The position numbers were made by a program, and so were the translations under genes. 36,615 nt of DNA, taken from NCBI RefSeq assembly GCF_000400365.1, contig NZ_BAOG01000106.1, positions 1-36,615 on the forward strand, given 5' to 3'. The notes beneath the pieces are model-generated. The model was not told the origin of the DNA and did not search any database. It saw only the letters and a list, made by a program, of their open reading frames with translations. The first letter of the stretch is position 1. Each line of letters begins with the position of its first letter. The stretch comes from Vibrio jasicida CAIM 1864 = LMG 25398. Lineage in GTDB: Bacteria > Pseudomonadota > Gammaproteobacteria > Enterobacterales > Vibrionaceae. Positions 6,515-15,592 of the stretch are shown one piece after another.

Positions 6515-9079
6515 TTAGAACAGTTCTTCTGCACCGCCGCTACCACCAGAGTAGATGCTGTCTTCCAGGCTGTTGCCGACATACTCGGTTGGTTCTGTGC
6601 CTTTTTCGAAGTATTCGAACATGGATGAACCATCAACTTTATGAGTCAGTAGGCCACTATCACGATCGATACGAACTCGAACGATATCGTCTGGAATATT
6701 CTTACCTTGTTGAGGCACTCCGTCTAGTGCAGCACGCATGAAATCAATCCAAGCTGGTTCTGCCGTTTTCGCGCCAGATTCTGCACCAGAAATTTGGCCT
6801 TTCCCTAGGTTACTGTTCACAGTGGTACGGCCTAACGTGCGAGAGTGATCATCAAAACCAACCCATGCAATAGCCACAATACCCGGACCGTAACCGTTAT
6901 ACCAAGTGTCTTTTGAGTCGTTGGTTGTGCCCGTTTTACCACCGATATCACGACGCTCCAGTTTCTGTGCTCGCCAGCCGGTACCGTTCCAACCTGTACC
7001 ATCACGCCAGCTGCCACCACCCCAGATATTGCTGTACATCATCTCGCGCATGATGAATGCATTTTGAGCAGAGATAACTTGTTTTGCATATTGTGGTGTG
7101 TCGTTTTCTAGAGCGTTATCAGGGGCAATGTTTTCCGTTGTTACATCTTGCTCACCAAATTCGGCTGCAAACTTATCTTCAGGCTGTACTGGCATTTGAG
7201 GGCAGTCGTGCTGACAAATCACTTTTGGGTTTGCCTTAAACAGTACTTCACCAAATGAGTTTTCAACGTGGTCAATGTAAAACGGTTCTACATAGTAGCC
7301 ACCATTTGCAAATACAGAGTAGCCTTGCGCGACTTTCATTGGTGTTAAGCTACCAGCACCCAATGCGATCGTTTCTGAACGAGGCACTTGGTCAATATCA
7401 AACCCAAAGCGAGTTAGGTATTCACGTGTTTCATCTAGGCCAACTTCACGTAGTGTACGTACGGCCATTACGTTTTTCGACTGCGCTAAACCGATACGTA
7501 GGCGAGTTGGGCCAACGTAAGTCGGCGGTGAGTTCTTTGGACGCCATGCCGAACCTGAACCTGCATCCCACTTGTTGATTGGCGCATCGTTTACTAGTGA
7601 AGCAAGGGTTAAGCCCTTATTGATTGCTGCCGAATATATGAATGGTTTGATACTCGAACCAACCTGACGAATAGACATGGTTGCACGGTTAAACTTGCTA
7701 TGAACAAAGTTAAAGCCACCAACTAGAGACAGTATTGCACCGTTTTCTGGGTTCATTGCCACAAACGCTGTATTTGCGCTTGGTACTTGGCTTAGCTTCC
7801 AGTTATTGATGGTTGTGCCTTCTTTATCTGTCGTACTGATTTCACGTACCCAGATTTGTTGGCCTACAGCTAAGATCTCTTTGGCTGATTTCGGTGCTCT
7901 ACCTTGACGTTGATCAGTCAGGTACTTACGAGCCCAATTCATACCAGTCCAAGCGATGGTTTGCTCTTCGTTATTTTTCACCCAAACTTGCGCGGCTTTG
8001 TCATCGACTTTAGTGACAATAGCAGGATAGAGCTGGCCATAGGTCGGTTGTTTCTTCAGATGCTTTTCAATTTGTTCTGAATCCCAAGCCGTTTCGCCTT
8101 CTTTCCACAGTACTTTTTCCGCGCCGCGGTAGCCGTGACGTTCATCGTACGCAAGGATGTTATTGATGGATGCGGTATTTGCGGCATCTTGCAGTTTTGA
8201 ATCTACCGTCATGTAGATATTCAAGCCTGACGTGTAAGCCTGCTCCGCACCGTATTCTTTTACTGCCCATGAGCGTGCTAACTCTGCAACGTATGGAGCA
8301 GAGAGTTCAATCTCAGCACTGTGGTAGCGAGCAACAATCGGCTCTGAACGTGCTTCATCGTACTGTTCTTGAGTGATGTATTTCTCATCTAGCATACGCA
8401 TCAAAACCACGTTACGACGGTTTGTTGCGCGCTCTAGTGAGTAAAGCGGGTTCATGGTTGATGGCGCTTTTGGCATACCTGCCAGTGTTGCGATTTCACT
8501 CAAGGTCAGTTCATTTAAGCTCTTACCAAAGTAAACTTGAGCTGCTGCGCCGAAACCGTAAGAGCGGTAACCAAGGAAGATTTTATTGACATACAGCTCC
8601 ATGATTTCTTGTTTAGAAAGCAGCTGCTCAATATGAATGGCGATGAAGATTTCTTTAATTTTACGCATGATCTTCTTCTCGTTAGATAGGAAGAAGTTAC
8701 GCGCTAGCTGCTGAGTAATAGTACTCGCACCTTGTTTTGCTGAACCCGATAACGCAACAACAACAGCTGCACGCGTAATGCCGATTGGGTCAATACCTGG
8801 GTGCTCGTAAAAACGGCTATCTTCGGTTGCGATCAGCGCATGAATTAAATCTTGCGGAATTTCGTCGTAGGTAACAGGAATTCGACGCTTCTCGCCAAAC
8901 TGTGCGATCAGTTTCCCGTCTTGACTAAATACCTGCATAGGTGTTTGTAATTCAACATTTTTTAGTGTTGCAACATCTGGCAATTCAGGCTTCACGTATT
9001 GATAGAAGCCAAAAATTGTGGTGACTCCAAGAATTATGCAAATCAATGTTAAAAATAATAAACGCTTTATGAACTTCAC
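6515..9079 (-). CDS. mrcA: Bifunctional penicillin-binding protein 1A
   Basis: An 854-residue class A PBP that polymerises lipid II and crosslinks peptidoglycan in the periplasm. It has an N-terminal membrane anchor (about 7-27), and a GT51 glycosyltransferase with catalytic E86 in ATEDSRFYEHPG and KQGASTITQQLAR at 115-127. An OB-like insert leads into a transpeptidase with nucleophile S475 in GSSIK, a following SKN motif, and KTGT at 715-718. Length matches E. coli PBP1A (about 850). It is divergent from pilM, an arrangement shared by many gammaproteobacteria. The C-terminus is glycine/serine- then acid-rich (GGSGGAEELF). Confidence 0.97.
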   Translation of the reverse strand: MKFIKRLLFLTLICIILGVTTIFGFYQYVKPELPDVATLKNVELQTPMQVFSQDGKLIAQFGEKRRIPVTYDEIPQDLIHALIATEDSRFYEHPGIDPIGITRAAVVVALSGSAKQGASTITQQLARNFFLSNEKKIMRKIKEIFIAIHIEQLLSKQEIMELYVNKIFLGYRSYGFGAAAQVYFGKSLNELTLSEIATLAGMPKAPSTMNPLYSLERATNRRNVVLMRMLDEKYITQEQYDEARSEPIVARYHSAEIELSAPYVAELARSWAVKEYGAEQAYTSGLNIYMTVDSKLQDAANTASINNILAYDERHGYRGAEKVLWKEGETAWDSEQIEKHLKKQPTYGQLYPAIVTKVDDKAAQVWVKNNEEQTIAWTGMNWARKYLTDQRQGRAPKSAKEILAVGQQIWVREISTTDKEGTTINNWKLSQVPSANTAFVAMNPENGAILSLVGGFNFVHSKFNRATMSIRQVGSSIKPFIYSAAINKGLTLASLVNDAPINKWDAGSGSAWRPKNSPPTYVGPTRLRIGLAQSKNVMAVRTLREVGLDETREYLTRFGFDIDQVPRSETIALGAGSLTPMKVAQGYSVFANGGYYVEPFYIDHVENSFGEVLFKANPKVICQHDCPQMPVQPEDKFAAEFGEQDVTTENIAPDNALENDTPQYAKQVISAQNAFIMREMMYSNIWGGGSWRDGTGWNGTGWRAQKLERRDIGGKTGTTNDSKDTWYNGYGPGIVAIAWVGFDDHSRTLGRTTVNSNLGKGQISGAESGAKTAEPAWIDFMRAALDGVPQQGKNIPDDIVRVRIDRDSGLLTHKVDGSSMFEYFEKGTEPTEYVGNSLEDSIYSGGSGGAEELF

Positions 9080-9149
9080 CGGAGAATCCCTGATTGGTTG
9101 AGGCTGTGTAACGGCAAACCCTTGTACTCTTAGGTCAAAAATTTAGCAC

Positions 9150-9170
9150 ATAAGAGATATTAACTCTTAT
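9150..9170. promoter_or_regulatory. 21-bp palindrome between mrcA and pilM
   Basis: ATAAGAG (9150-9156), 7 bases, CTCTTAT (9164-9170) is perfectly symmetric and central in the 178-base divergent region. It looks like a dimeric regulator site, but I cannot name the regulator. No convincing CRP-S or sigma-54 site was seen here. Confidence 0.4.
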
Positions 9171-9257
9171 TTGGATGCTAATAACAACCTTTGCACGAAG
9201 AAAATTCTCTGGGTGCTAATGACACTGGCACACAGGAATTTCGGAGCGAGAGTAGAG

Positions 9258-10274
9258 ATGGATAAGCTATTAGTTACGGGCATAGATATCGGCCATAACA
9301 GCCTCAAAGCCGTGGTACTTAAACCCAATGGCAACAGTTATGCCTTACTGGGTTACAAAGAAATAATACTTAAAGAAGGTATTGTCGCTGAAAATAACAC
9401 CATAAATCATCAAGAAATTGTAAAGACCCTAAAAGAGATGAAAAAAGACCTCCCTTTTAGGGCTAATCGAGTCGCGATTTCAGTTCCTGACAATGCGGTG
9501 ATCAGCAAAAAACTGCAAATCGAACAAAGTTTAGAGGAAAGTGAAAAAGAGTTTGCCGTCGTACAGGCTTTTTCTCATCAATCGCCGTTCCCTGTAGAAG
9601 AGCTTAGTCTTGATTTTGTATTAGTGGAATCTGATGAGCAAATGCGTGGGACAGAAAGCTATCAAGTTTTCGCAACACGTAAAGACGTGGTGGAAACCCG
9701 CGTAGAAGCATTGCAAAAATCTGGTCTAAAAACCGTGCTGGTGGACGTGCATTCCCAAAGTCTTGGGCATATCTGGAAGTTAACCACGGAACGCTACCCT
9801 GACAAAAGCAAATACTGCCTACTGGACATCGGGGTATTAAATAGCTCGTTCACTATGTTTACCGAGCAAGGTGAGTTATTCCATAAAGAGTTTGTGTGTG
9901 GCACTCGTGCCGCTAGTGGCCTTTTGCACGACAACCCGCTTTCTGATGATGCTCAAGTCATGACAGAACAATTCAACCGTCAAGTTGTGGATCGCGTGAA
10001 ACGTCAAATGCAACTCTATACCTCTATTAATGGTTCTCAAGATATTAAAGGTATTTGGCTCTCCGGTGAGGGGGCGTCCACCCCAATGTTAGCTGAAGAG
10101 CTCTCCAGTCAACTGGCGCTCGAATGTGAGTTGCTTAACCCACTGGGCTTATTTGAAATGAAAGTTTCTAAGCGCAAGCGCCGCGCCGCAGATTGGCAGC
10201 ACTTCACTACCGCTGCGGGTTTGGCAGTTCGTGGTATCCAGTGGCTGGGAGGTCATCATGCTCTATCACATTAA
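9258..10274 (+). CDS. pilM: Type IV pilus assembly protein PilM
   Basis: A 338-residue actin-like cytoplasmic ATPase-fold protein that binds the N-terminal tail of PilN and anchors the pilus alignment complex. GIDIGHNSLKAVVL near the N-terminus is the phosphate-1 motif; LLDIGVLNSSFTMF and GIWLSGEGA match the later actin-fold loops. The frame is open further upstream (to 9171), but the ATG at 9258 gives the usual start (MDKLLVTGIDIG) and family length, with GGAG 11 bases before it. First gene of pilMNOPQ; it overlaps pilN by 17 bases. Confidence 0.95.
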   Translation: MDKLLVTGIDIGHNSLKAVVLKPNGNSYALLGYKEIILKEGIVAENNTINHQEIVKTLKEMKKDLPFRANRVAISVPDNAVISKKLQIEQSLEESEKEFAVVQAFSHQSPFPVEELSLDFVLVESDEQMRGTESYQVFATRKDVVETRVEALQKSGLKTVLVDVHSQSLGHIWKLTTERYPDKSKYCLLDIGVLNSSFTMFTEQGELFHKEFVCGTRAASGLLHDNPLSDDAQVMTEQFNRQVVDRVKRQMQLYTSINGSQDIKGIWLSGEGASTPMLAEELSSQLALECELLNPLGLFEMKVSKRKRRAADWQHFTTAAGLAVRGIQWLGGHHALSH

Positions 10275-10824
10275 CCTGCTCCCTTGGCGTGAAAATCAGC
10301 GTGAAGAACACCGCCGCCGTTTTGTCGGTTTGATTGTGCTTGGTGTTATTGCGGCGCTGGGTGTGCAGTGGGGAATCGGTAAATACTACCAGTATCAACA
10401 AGATCAGCAGCAACAGCGTTTGGACTACCTAGCACACTATATATCTCAGTTGGATAAACGCATTGAGGCAATGAAGATTGCAGAGCAAGAGCACGGCAAA
10501 ATCCTAGAGCGTTTGAAAACGGTGGAAGGTTTACAAAACGGACGTAACAAAACCACTGAGTTTATGAACTTGATGCCGTCGGTGATTCCGGATGGTGTCT
10601 ACGTCGACAAAATCAAAATGAACGATTTTGAGATTGAAATCTCTGGTATTTCAGACAGCACACCACGTTTGGCGACGATGTTAGACAATATGGAACGCTC
10701 TGCGAAGTTACTTGATGTAGAGATGCATTCTATCGTTCATGGTAAAGCGCGTTTTGGTAAAGAGTTCCAAACGTTCAAAGTCTCTTTCATGTTTAAAGAA
10801 GCGGAAGGAGAGCAACGTGGTTAA
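10258..10824 (+). CDS. pilN: Type IV pilus assembly protein PilN
   Basis: A 188-residue bitopic inner-membrane protein. The N-terminal INLLPWR (5-11) is the conserved PilM-binding tail. A transmembrane helix spans about 22-41, followed by a Gln-rich coiled coil and a periplasmic ferredoxin-like domain. The ATG at 10258 has a strong GGGAGG site and lies inside the end of pilM, suggesting translational coupling. It pairs with PilO in the periplasm. Confidence 0.95.
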   Translation: MLYHINLLPWRENQREEHRRRFVGLIVLGVIAALGVQWGIGKYYQYQQDQQQQRLDYLAHYISQLDKRIEAMKIAEQEHGKILERLKTVEGLQNGRNKTTEFMNLMPSVIPDGVYVDKIKMNDFEIEISGISDSTPRLATMLDNMERSAKLLDVEMHSIVHGKARFGKEFQTFKVSFMFKEAEGEQRG

Positions 10825-11410
10825 TTGGCAAGATCTTGATATGGATGAAATTGCTGAGTGGCCAGTGCTGCCTCAGTTAGTGGTCATCTTATTAATGGTG
10901 CTTTTAATCCAAGGTTTTGGGTATTGGTTTTACTTAAAGCCCGAAGAGGAGCGCTTGAATACGTTGATTCAAGAAGAGCAAACCTTGAAAGTCGCGTTGC
11001 GCATCAAAGCTAACAAAGTTGCGGCCTTACCCCAGCTACAATCTCAACTCGATGAGTTAACCACGCGCTACGAGTTGTTGCTTCAGCAATTACCTGCGCA
11101 AAAAGAACTGGCAACTATGTTGGCCTCAGTCAACGAACTCGGTATTGATAACAAACTGACTTTTACTCGGATTGACTGGGGTAAAAAACAATCTGAACAC
11201 TTCCTTTATCGGTTACCGCTCAATATCGAGTTAACGGGAGACTTCCACGACATTGGTCGTTTTTCACAAGCGATAGCGACATTACCTCGCATCATCACAT
11301 TTAAAGACGTGACTTGGCAGCGTGTCAGCCAAGAAAGTGAGACGTTGCACTTCCGTGTTAAGGCGAATACATACCAGTTCAAACCAGAGGAACAGAAAGA
11401 TGCGAAATAG
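10817..11410 (+). CDS. pilO: Type IV pilus assembly protein PilO
   Basis: A 197-residue bitopic inner-membrane protein that dimerises with PilN and links the motor to the secretin lipoprotein. One transmembrane helix lies at about 18-39, then a coiled coil (about 42-85) and a ferredoxin-like domain. The start is GTG at 10817, chosen because AAGGAG sits 6 bases upstream and MVNWQDLD fits the family; it overlaps pilN by 8 bases. Confidence 0.93.
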   Translation: MVNWQDLDMDEIAEWPVLPQLVVILLMVLLIQGFGYWFYLKPEEERLNTLIQEEQTLKVALRIKANKVAALPQLQSQLDELTTRYELLLQQLPAQKELATMLASVNELGIDNKLTFTRIDWGKKQSEHFLYRLPLNIELTGDFHDIGRFSQAIATLPRIITFKDVTWQRVSQESETLHFRVKANTYQFKPEEQKDAK

Positions 11411-11915
11411 TTCTTTGCTGATGGTTTGTATGGTCACGTTGCTAACGGGTTGCCAAGCCAATGATGAGTCGCTTACCGGTTTTATTCGTGATGTAGAAAA
11501 CCAAGCTCGACGTGACGTCTCCAAGCTCAAGCCCGCCGAAGAATATGTGGTGGTCAATTACGACCCTCAAATCATGCGAGCACCGTTTGAGCTGCCGAAG
11601 GAGGCGACTATCGCCACCCAACCGGTTGCCAGAGAAGACTGTTGGCAACCACCTTCAAGGAAGCGAACTGGCAAGTTAGAGCGTTTTCCTCTTGGGCAAT
11701 TGCGTTTGAAGGGCGTAATGGGAATGGGAAGTAGCGTATCTGGGTTAGTCCAAGCGCCGAATGGCACTGTTTATAAAGTAAAACCGGGCCAATATTTAGG
11801 GCGCAACAACGGCAAGGTCACCCATGTATCCCACAACTATTTATTGATTAATGAAACTCTGCCAGACGGTCTGGGTTGTTGGCAAAAACGCAAAGTTAAG
11901 TTGGCGTTGAGATAG
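11400..11915 (+). CDS. pilP: Type IV pilus lipoprotein PilP
   Basis: A 171-residue lipoprotein that bridges PilN/PilO to the secretin PilQ. The lipobox LLTGC gives acylated C18. The C-terminal beta domain (from about 85, LRLKGVMG to the end) is the PilP fold that binds the PilQ N0 domain. The start at 11400 lies inside the end of pilO (11-base overlap). The upstream part of the frame is not coding because the signal peptide must be N-terminal. Confidence 0.95.
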   Translation: MRNSSLLMVCMVTLLTGCQANDESLTGFIRDVENQARRDVSKLKPAEEYVVVNYDPQIMRAPFELPKEATIATQPVAREDCWQPPSRKRTGKLERFPLGQLRLKGVMGMGSSVSGLVQAPNGTVYKVKPGQYLGRNNGKVTHVSHNYLLINETLPDGLGCWQKRKVKLALR

Positions 11916-11946
11916 GCATAGCTGCATTTATTTTTGATATTGAGTA

Positions 11947-13701
11947 ATGATGAAAATGAGACAAGGATTAACACGTATACCAAGGAAGCTAATAGGGCTC
12001 TTCTCTTTTTGGTTGTTTTTATTTTTAGCCCCTTTCGCAGTCGCGAACGAAGTTCAGTCTAATGCCTTCAAAAGCATTGATTTCCGTACCAATAAAGACA
12101 AAGACGCGGTGATCGTGGTTGAGCTTGCTTCGCCTGCTGCCATTGTGGACATCAAGCGCGTGCAAGAAGGCTTGAGTATCGATTTGCTCAATACGTCAGT
12201 TAAAGATGATCAGCTTTATCTTCTTGATGTAAAAGACTTCTCTACCGTAGTGGAAAGTGTCGAGATATTTCGTGATACCTCGACAACGCGCCTCGTGGCT
12301 TATATTGATGAAGACTATACCCATGATTACCGTCTGACAGGGCGATACTTGGAAGTTAAAGTGGGTAAGCTCAAGCCGAACGAAAAGGTGCCAGACAAAA
12401 GTATTCTGGAAAAAGAAGGCAAGTTGATTTCGATTAACTTTCAAGACATCCCAGTGCGTAACGTTCTGCAACTTATCGCGGATTATAACCAGTTCAACTT
12501 AGTTGTTTCTGACTCAGTAGAAGGCAATCTCACATTGCGTCTTGACGGTGTGCCTTGGCAGCAAGTACTCGATATCATTCTGCAAGTAAAAGGCTTAGAC
12601 AAACGCGTGGATGGCAACGTTATTCTGGTCGCACCAAAAGATGAGCTGGACTTGCGTGAGAAGCAGCAGTTAGAGAAGCAGAAGCTTGAGCAAGAGATGG
12701 GAGATCTTTCTTCGGAGATCATCAAAGTGAACTTTGCGAAAGCCTCTGATATCGCAGAGATGATCAATGGTGAAGGTAATATCAGCATGTTGTCGGACCG
12801 CGGCAGTATGACGATTGATGAACGCACCAATTCTCTGCTGATTCGAGAGCTTCCTAGTAACATTGAAGTGATTCGTGAAATCATAGAGTCTCTCGATATT
12901 CCAGTGAAACAGGTTCAAATTGAAGCGCGTATCGTTACCATCAATGAAGGTAATATGGACGAGCTGGGTGTTCGTTGGGGCTTTACTTCTATTAATGGTA
13001 GTCACACGGTGGGTGGTTCTATCGAAAACAACCTTGCCACTATCGGCCTTTATGATGGCGGAGGTGGTGACGGCGAAGGTGACGACGGTGGTGGTAGTGT
13101 CGGTATCGATGACTTCCTTAACGTCAACTTGGCAGCAACCAGTCCAAATGCAACCAGCCTTGCCTTTCAAGTGGCTAAGCTAGGTTCTGACACCTTGTTG
13201 GATTTAGAGCTGTCTGCACTACAACAAGAATCAAAAGCTGAAATCATTTCAAGTCCACGTCTCATTACCACTAACAAAAAACCGGCCTATATAGAGCAAG
13301 GTACAGAGATCCCTTATTTAGAGTCGTCATCCAGTGGTGCAACTTCTGTGACCTTTAAAAAAGCCGTGCTTAGTTTGAAGGTGACACCGCAGATTACTCC
13401 TGACAACCGTTTGGTGCTGGATTTAAGTGTTACGCAAGATAGACCAGGGCAAGTGGTAAAAACGGGCACTGGTGAGGCGGTAGCGATCGATACTCAACGT
13501 ATTGGTACTCAAGTGTTAGTGAATAACGGAGAGACCGTCGTACTCGGTGGTATTTTCCAACATAGTATTACCAACTCCGTCGATAAGGTGCCTTTATTAG
13601 GTGATTTACCGCTGTTAGGAGCGCTTTTCCGCCGAAGTTACGAAAATGTAGGCAAAAGTGAGTTGTTGATTTTTGTTACACCGAAGGTCGTTATTCAGTA
13701 A
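11947..13701 (+). CDS. pilQ: Type IV pilus secretin PilQ
   Basis: A 584-residue outer-membrane secretin through which the pilus passes; in Vibrio this pilus also serves DNA uptake. A signal peptide (cleavage near 33, VAN|EV) is followed by one AMIN peptidoglycan-binding domain (about 40-140), an STN/N0 domain (about 158-230), N1 (about 258-325) and the secretin core (about 330-584). Conserved core motifs are EIISSPRLITTNKKPAYIEQ and VLGGIFQ. A glycine/aspartate-rich insertion (about 368-388) interrupts the core entrance. It is last in the pil operon; no clear terminator follows. Confidence 0.96.
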   Translation: MMKMRQGLTRIPRKLIGLFSFWLFLFLAPFAVANEVQSNAFKSIDFRTNKDKDAVIVVELASPAAIVDIKRVQEGLSIDLLNTSVKDDQLYLLDVKDFSTVVESVEIFRDTSTTRLVAYIDEDYTHDYRLTGRYLEVKVGKLKPNEKVPDKSILEKEGKLISINFQDIPVRNVLQLIADYNQFNLVVSDSVEGNLTLRLDGVPWQQVLDIILQVKGLDKRVDGNVILVAPKDELDLREKQQLEKQKLEQEMGDLSSEIIKVNFAKASDIAEMINGEGNISMLSDRGSMTIDERTNSLLIRELPSNIEVIREIIESLDIPVKQVQIEARIVTINEGNMDELGVRWGFTSINGSHTVGGSIENNLATIGLYDGGGGDGEGDDGGGSVGIDDFLNVNLAATSPNATSLAFQVAKLGSDTLLDLELSALQQESKAEIISSPRLITTNKKPAYIEQGTEIPYLESSSSGATSVTFKKAVLSLKVTPQITPDNRLVLDLSVTQDRPGQVVKTGTGEAVAIDTQRIGTQVLVNNGETVVLGGIFQHSITNSVDKVPLLGDLPLLGALFRRSYENVGKSELLIFVTPKVVIQ

Positions 13702-13740
13702 GACAGAATCAGCAAAAAAACGATTAGATCAAAAATAAAG

Positions 13741-13889
13741 TTGCATTAGTGGCACCATGCTTGGATAATTTCGGGTCTTATCACGAATTATCTGTGAGGA
13801 ATTGGTGCCACAAGCCTTGTGAAACAGCACTTTGGCTGTGTTTTCTTGTGGCGATCTTATTGAATTAACGTTGTAAATTACCGCTAAAT
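13741..13889 (+). promoter_or_regulatory. aroK promoter/leader with mutually exclusive stems
   Basis: TTGCAT (13741-13746), 17 bases, GATAAT (13764-13769) is a possible promoter. GTGGCACC (13749-13756) pairs with GGTGCCAC (13804-13811), with GATAATT/AATTATC (13764-13770, 13786-13792) nested inside. GCCACAAG (13807-13814) pairs instead with CTTGTGGC (13845-13852). The segment 13807-13811 is shared, so only one pairing can form. If transcription starts upstream, this could be a switch; with a start near 13776, only the second stem is in the RNA. aroK has no obvious Shine-Dalgarno. Confidence 0.4.
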
Positions 13890-14408
13890 ATGGCTGAGAA
13901 ACGTAATATTTTTCTTGTTGGCCCAATGGGTGCCGGCAAAAGTACAATTGGTAGACATCTAGCACAGCAGCTGCATATGGAGTTCGTGGACTCTGATACA
14001 GTGATCGAAGAACGTACCGGTGCAGATATCTCTTGGGTTTTTGATGTAGAAGGTGAAGAAGGCTTCCGTAAGCGTGAAGAAACGGTGCTTGAAGACTTAA
14101 CTCAAGAGCAAGGCATCGTGCTAGCGACTGGTGGTGGCTCTGTAATGAGCAAAGAAAACCGCAATCGCCTTTCTGCTCGTGGTGTTGTTGTTTACCTAGA
14201 AACAACTATCGAAAAGCAACTTGCACGTACAAACCGTGACAAGAAGCGTCCATTACTTCAAACGGACAATCCTCGTGAAGTGTTGGAATCTTTGGCAGGC
14301 GAACGTAACCCACTATACGAAGAAGTAGCGGATTACACAGTTCGTACTGACGATCAGAGTGCAAAAGTGGTAGCCAACCAGATCGTAAAAATGCTAGAAG
14401 AGAGATAA
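13890..14408 (+). CDS. aroK: Shikimate kinase I
   Basis: 172 residues, the usual length. Phosphorylates shikimate with ATP in the chorismate pathway (cytoplasm). The P-loop GPMGAGKST is at 11-19, the shikimate-binding DSD and a FRKRE motif follow, and GGGSV and the lid RPLL are present. First of aroK-aroB-damX-dam-rpe in the E. coli order. The gap to aroB is 31 bases. The start has a weak ribosome binding site, which may matter given the structured leader. Confidence 0.97.
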   Translation: MAEKRNIFLVGPMGAGKSTIGRHLAQQLHMEFVDSDTVIEERTGADISWVFDVEGEEGFRKREETVLEDLTQEQGIVLATGGGSVMSKENRNRLSARGVVVYLETTIEKQLARTNRDKKRPLLQTDNPREVLESLAGERNPLYEEVADYTVRTDDQSAKVVANQIVKMLEER

Positions 14409-14439
14409 GCATTTATCTTTTTCAAATTGGAGCACACCG

Positions 14440-15540
14440 ATGGAACGGATTACGGTCAATCTAGCAGAGCGTAGCTACCCAATCTCTATTGGCGCCGGGT
14501 TATTTGAGGACCCGGCGTACCTTTCTCAAGTTCTCTCAAATAAAAACGCAAATCAGAAGGTTGTCGTGATCAGTAATGTCACGGTCGCGCCTCTGTACGC
14601 GGACCAAATTCTTAGTCAACTAAAGCAACTTGGTTGTGATGCCTCTTTGCTTGAATTACCCGATGGTGAGCAATACAAAAGCCTAGAAGTATTTAATCAA
14701 GTCATGAACTTCCTGCTAGAGGGAAGCTATGCACGTGACGTTATGATTATTGCACTGGGCGGTGGCGTGATCGGTGATTTAGTTGGTTTTGCTTCCGCTT
14801 GTTATCAACGTGGGGTGGATTTTATTCAAATCCCGACCACCTTGTTGTCTCAAGTTGATTCTTCAGTTGGTGGTAAAACTGCGGTTAACCATCCGCTGGG
14901 CAAAAACATGATTGGCGCTTTCTACCAACCTAAAGCGGTCATCATTGACACCAATTGCTTATCTACACTGCCAGAGCGTGAGTTCGCCGCTGGTATTGCT
15001 GAAGTGATCAAGTACGGCATCATTTATGACGGTGCGTTTTTCGATTGGTTAGAAGAGAATCTCGATCGCCTCTATGCCCTTGAAGAAGAAGCACTGACTT
15101 ACGCGATTGCACGTTGTTGTGAAATTAAAGCGGAAGTCGTTGCTCAAGACGAAAAAGAATCGGGTATCCGAGCATTGCTCAACTTGGGTCATACTTATGG
15201 TCATGCTATTGAAGCTGAGCTAGGTTACGGCAATTGGTTACATGGTGAAGCCGTTTCTTCTGGCACCGTGATGGCTGCGAAAACGTCACATCTTCGTGGG
15301 CTTATCACTCAAGAACAGCTTGATCGCATTATTGCGATTCTGCGTCGTGCGAAATTGCCAGTCCACACTCCAGAAAGCATGACTTTTGATGATTTTATGA
15401 CGCACATGATGCGTGATAAAAAAGTGCTTTCAGGTCAGCTTCGTTTAGTTTTACCTACGGGGATTGGTAGTGCAGAAGTCATTGCCGATACTCCTCAAGA
15501 TGTGATCAAACAAGCTATCGACTTCGGTCGCGATATTTAA
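14440..15540 (+). CDS. aroB: 3-dehydroquinate synthase
   Basis: A 366-residue NAD- and metal-dependent enzyme turning DAHP into 3-dehydroquinate. Seen motifs are GGGVIGDLVGFAS (NAD loop), GGKTAVNHPLGKNMIGAFYQP with the active-site Lys and Asn, and GHTYGHAIE and WLHGEAV carrying metal-binding His residues. It follows aroK closely, so the two pathway enzymes are probably co-transcribed. A tetraloop hairpin follows the stop. Confidence 0.97.
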   Translation: MERITVNLAERSYPISIGAGLFEDPAYLSQVLSNKNANQKVVVISNVTVAPLYADQILSQLKQLGCDASLLELPDGEQYKSLEVFNQVMNFLLEGSYARDVMIIALGGGVIGDLVGFASACYQRGVDFIQIPTTLLSQVDSSVGGKTAVNHPLGKNMIGAFYQPKAVIIDTNCLSTLPEREFAAGIAEVIKYGIIYDGAFFDWLEENLDRLYALEEEALTYAIARCCEIKAEVVAQDEKESGIRALLNLGHTYGHAIEAELGYGNWLHGEAVSSGTVMAAKTSHLRGLITQEQLDRIIAILRRAKLPVHTPESMTFDDFMTHMMRDKKVLSGQLRLVLPTGIGSAEVIADTPQDVIKQAIDFGRDI

Positions 15541-15546
15541 CCTTGT

Positions 15547-15582
15547 AATGACGTCTTCGGGCGTCATTCTTGTTGTTTATTA
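15547..15582 (+). terminator. UUCG-tetraloop hairpin between aroB and damX
   Basis: AATGACGTC, loop TTCG, GGCGTCATT (15547-15568) is a 9-bp stem with one G-U pair, capped by a very stable C(UUCG)G loop. The tail CTTGTTGTTTATT is only moderately T-rich. It probably acts as a partial terminator or mRNA stabiliser that lowers damX relative to aroB. Confidence 0.6.
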
Positions 15583-15592
15583 AGGTTATTAG

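Noticed and set aside
9171..9257. Longer N-terminus for PilM
   Set aside because: The extra 29 residues do not fit the family; the start at 9258 gives the usual MDKLLVTGIDIG and length.
12670..13170. 166-codon minus-strand open frame inside pilQ
   Set aside because: Lies wholly antisense to the conserved secretin; composition follows the pilQ codons.
13729..14205. 158-codon minus-strand open frame over the aroK leader and aroK
   Set aside because: Antisense to aroK with no start signal; a by-product of aroK codon use.
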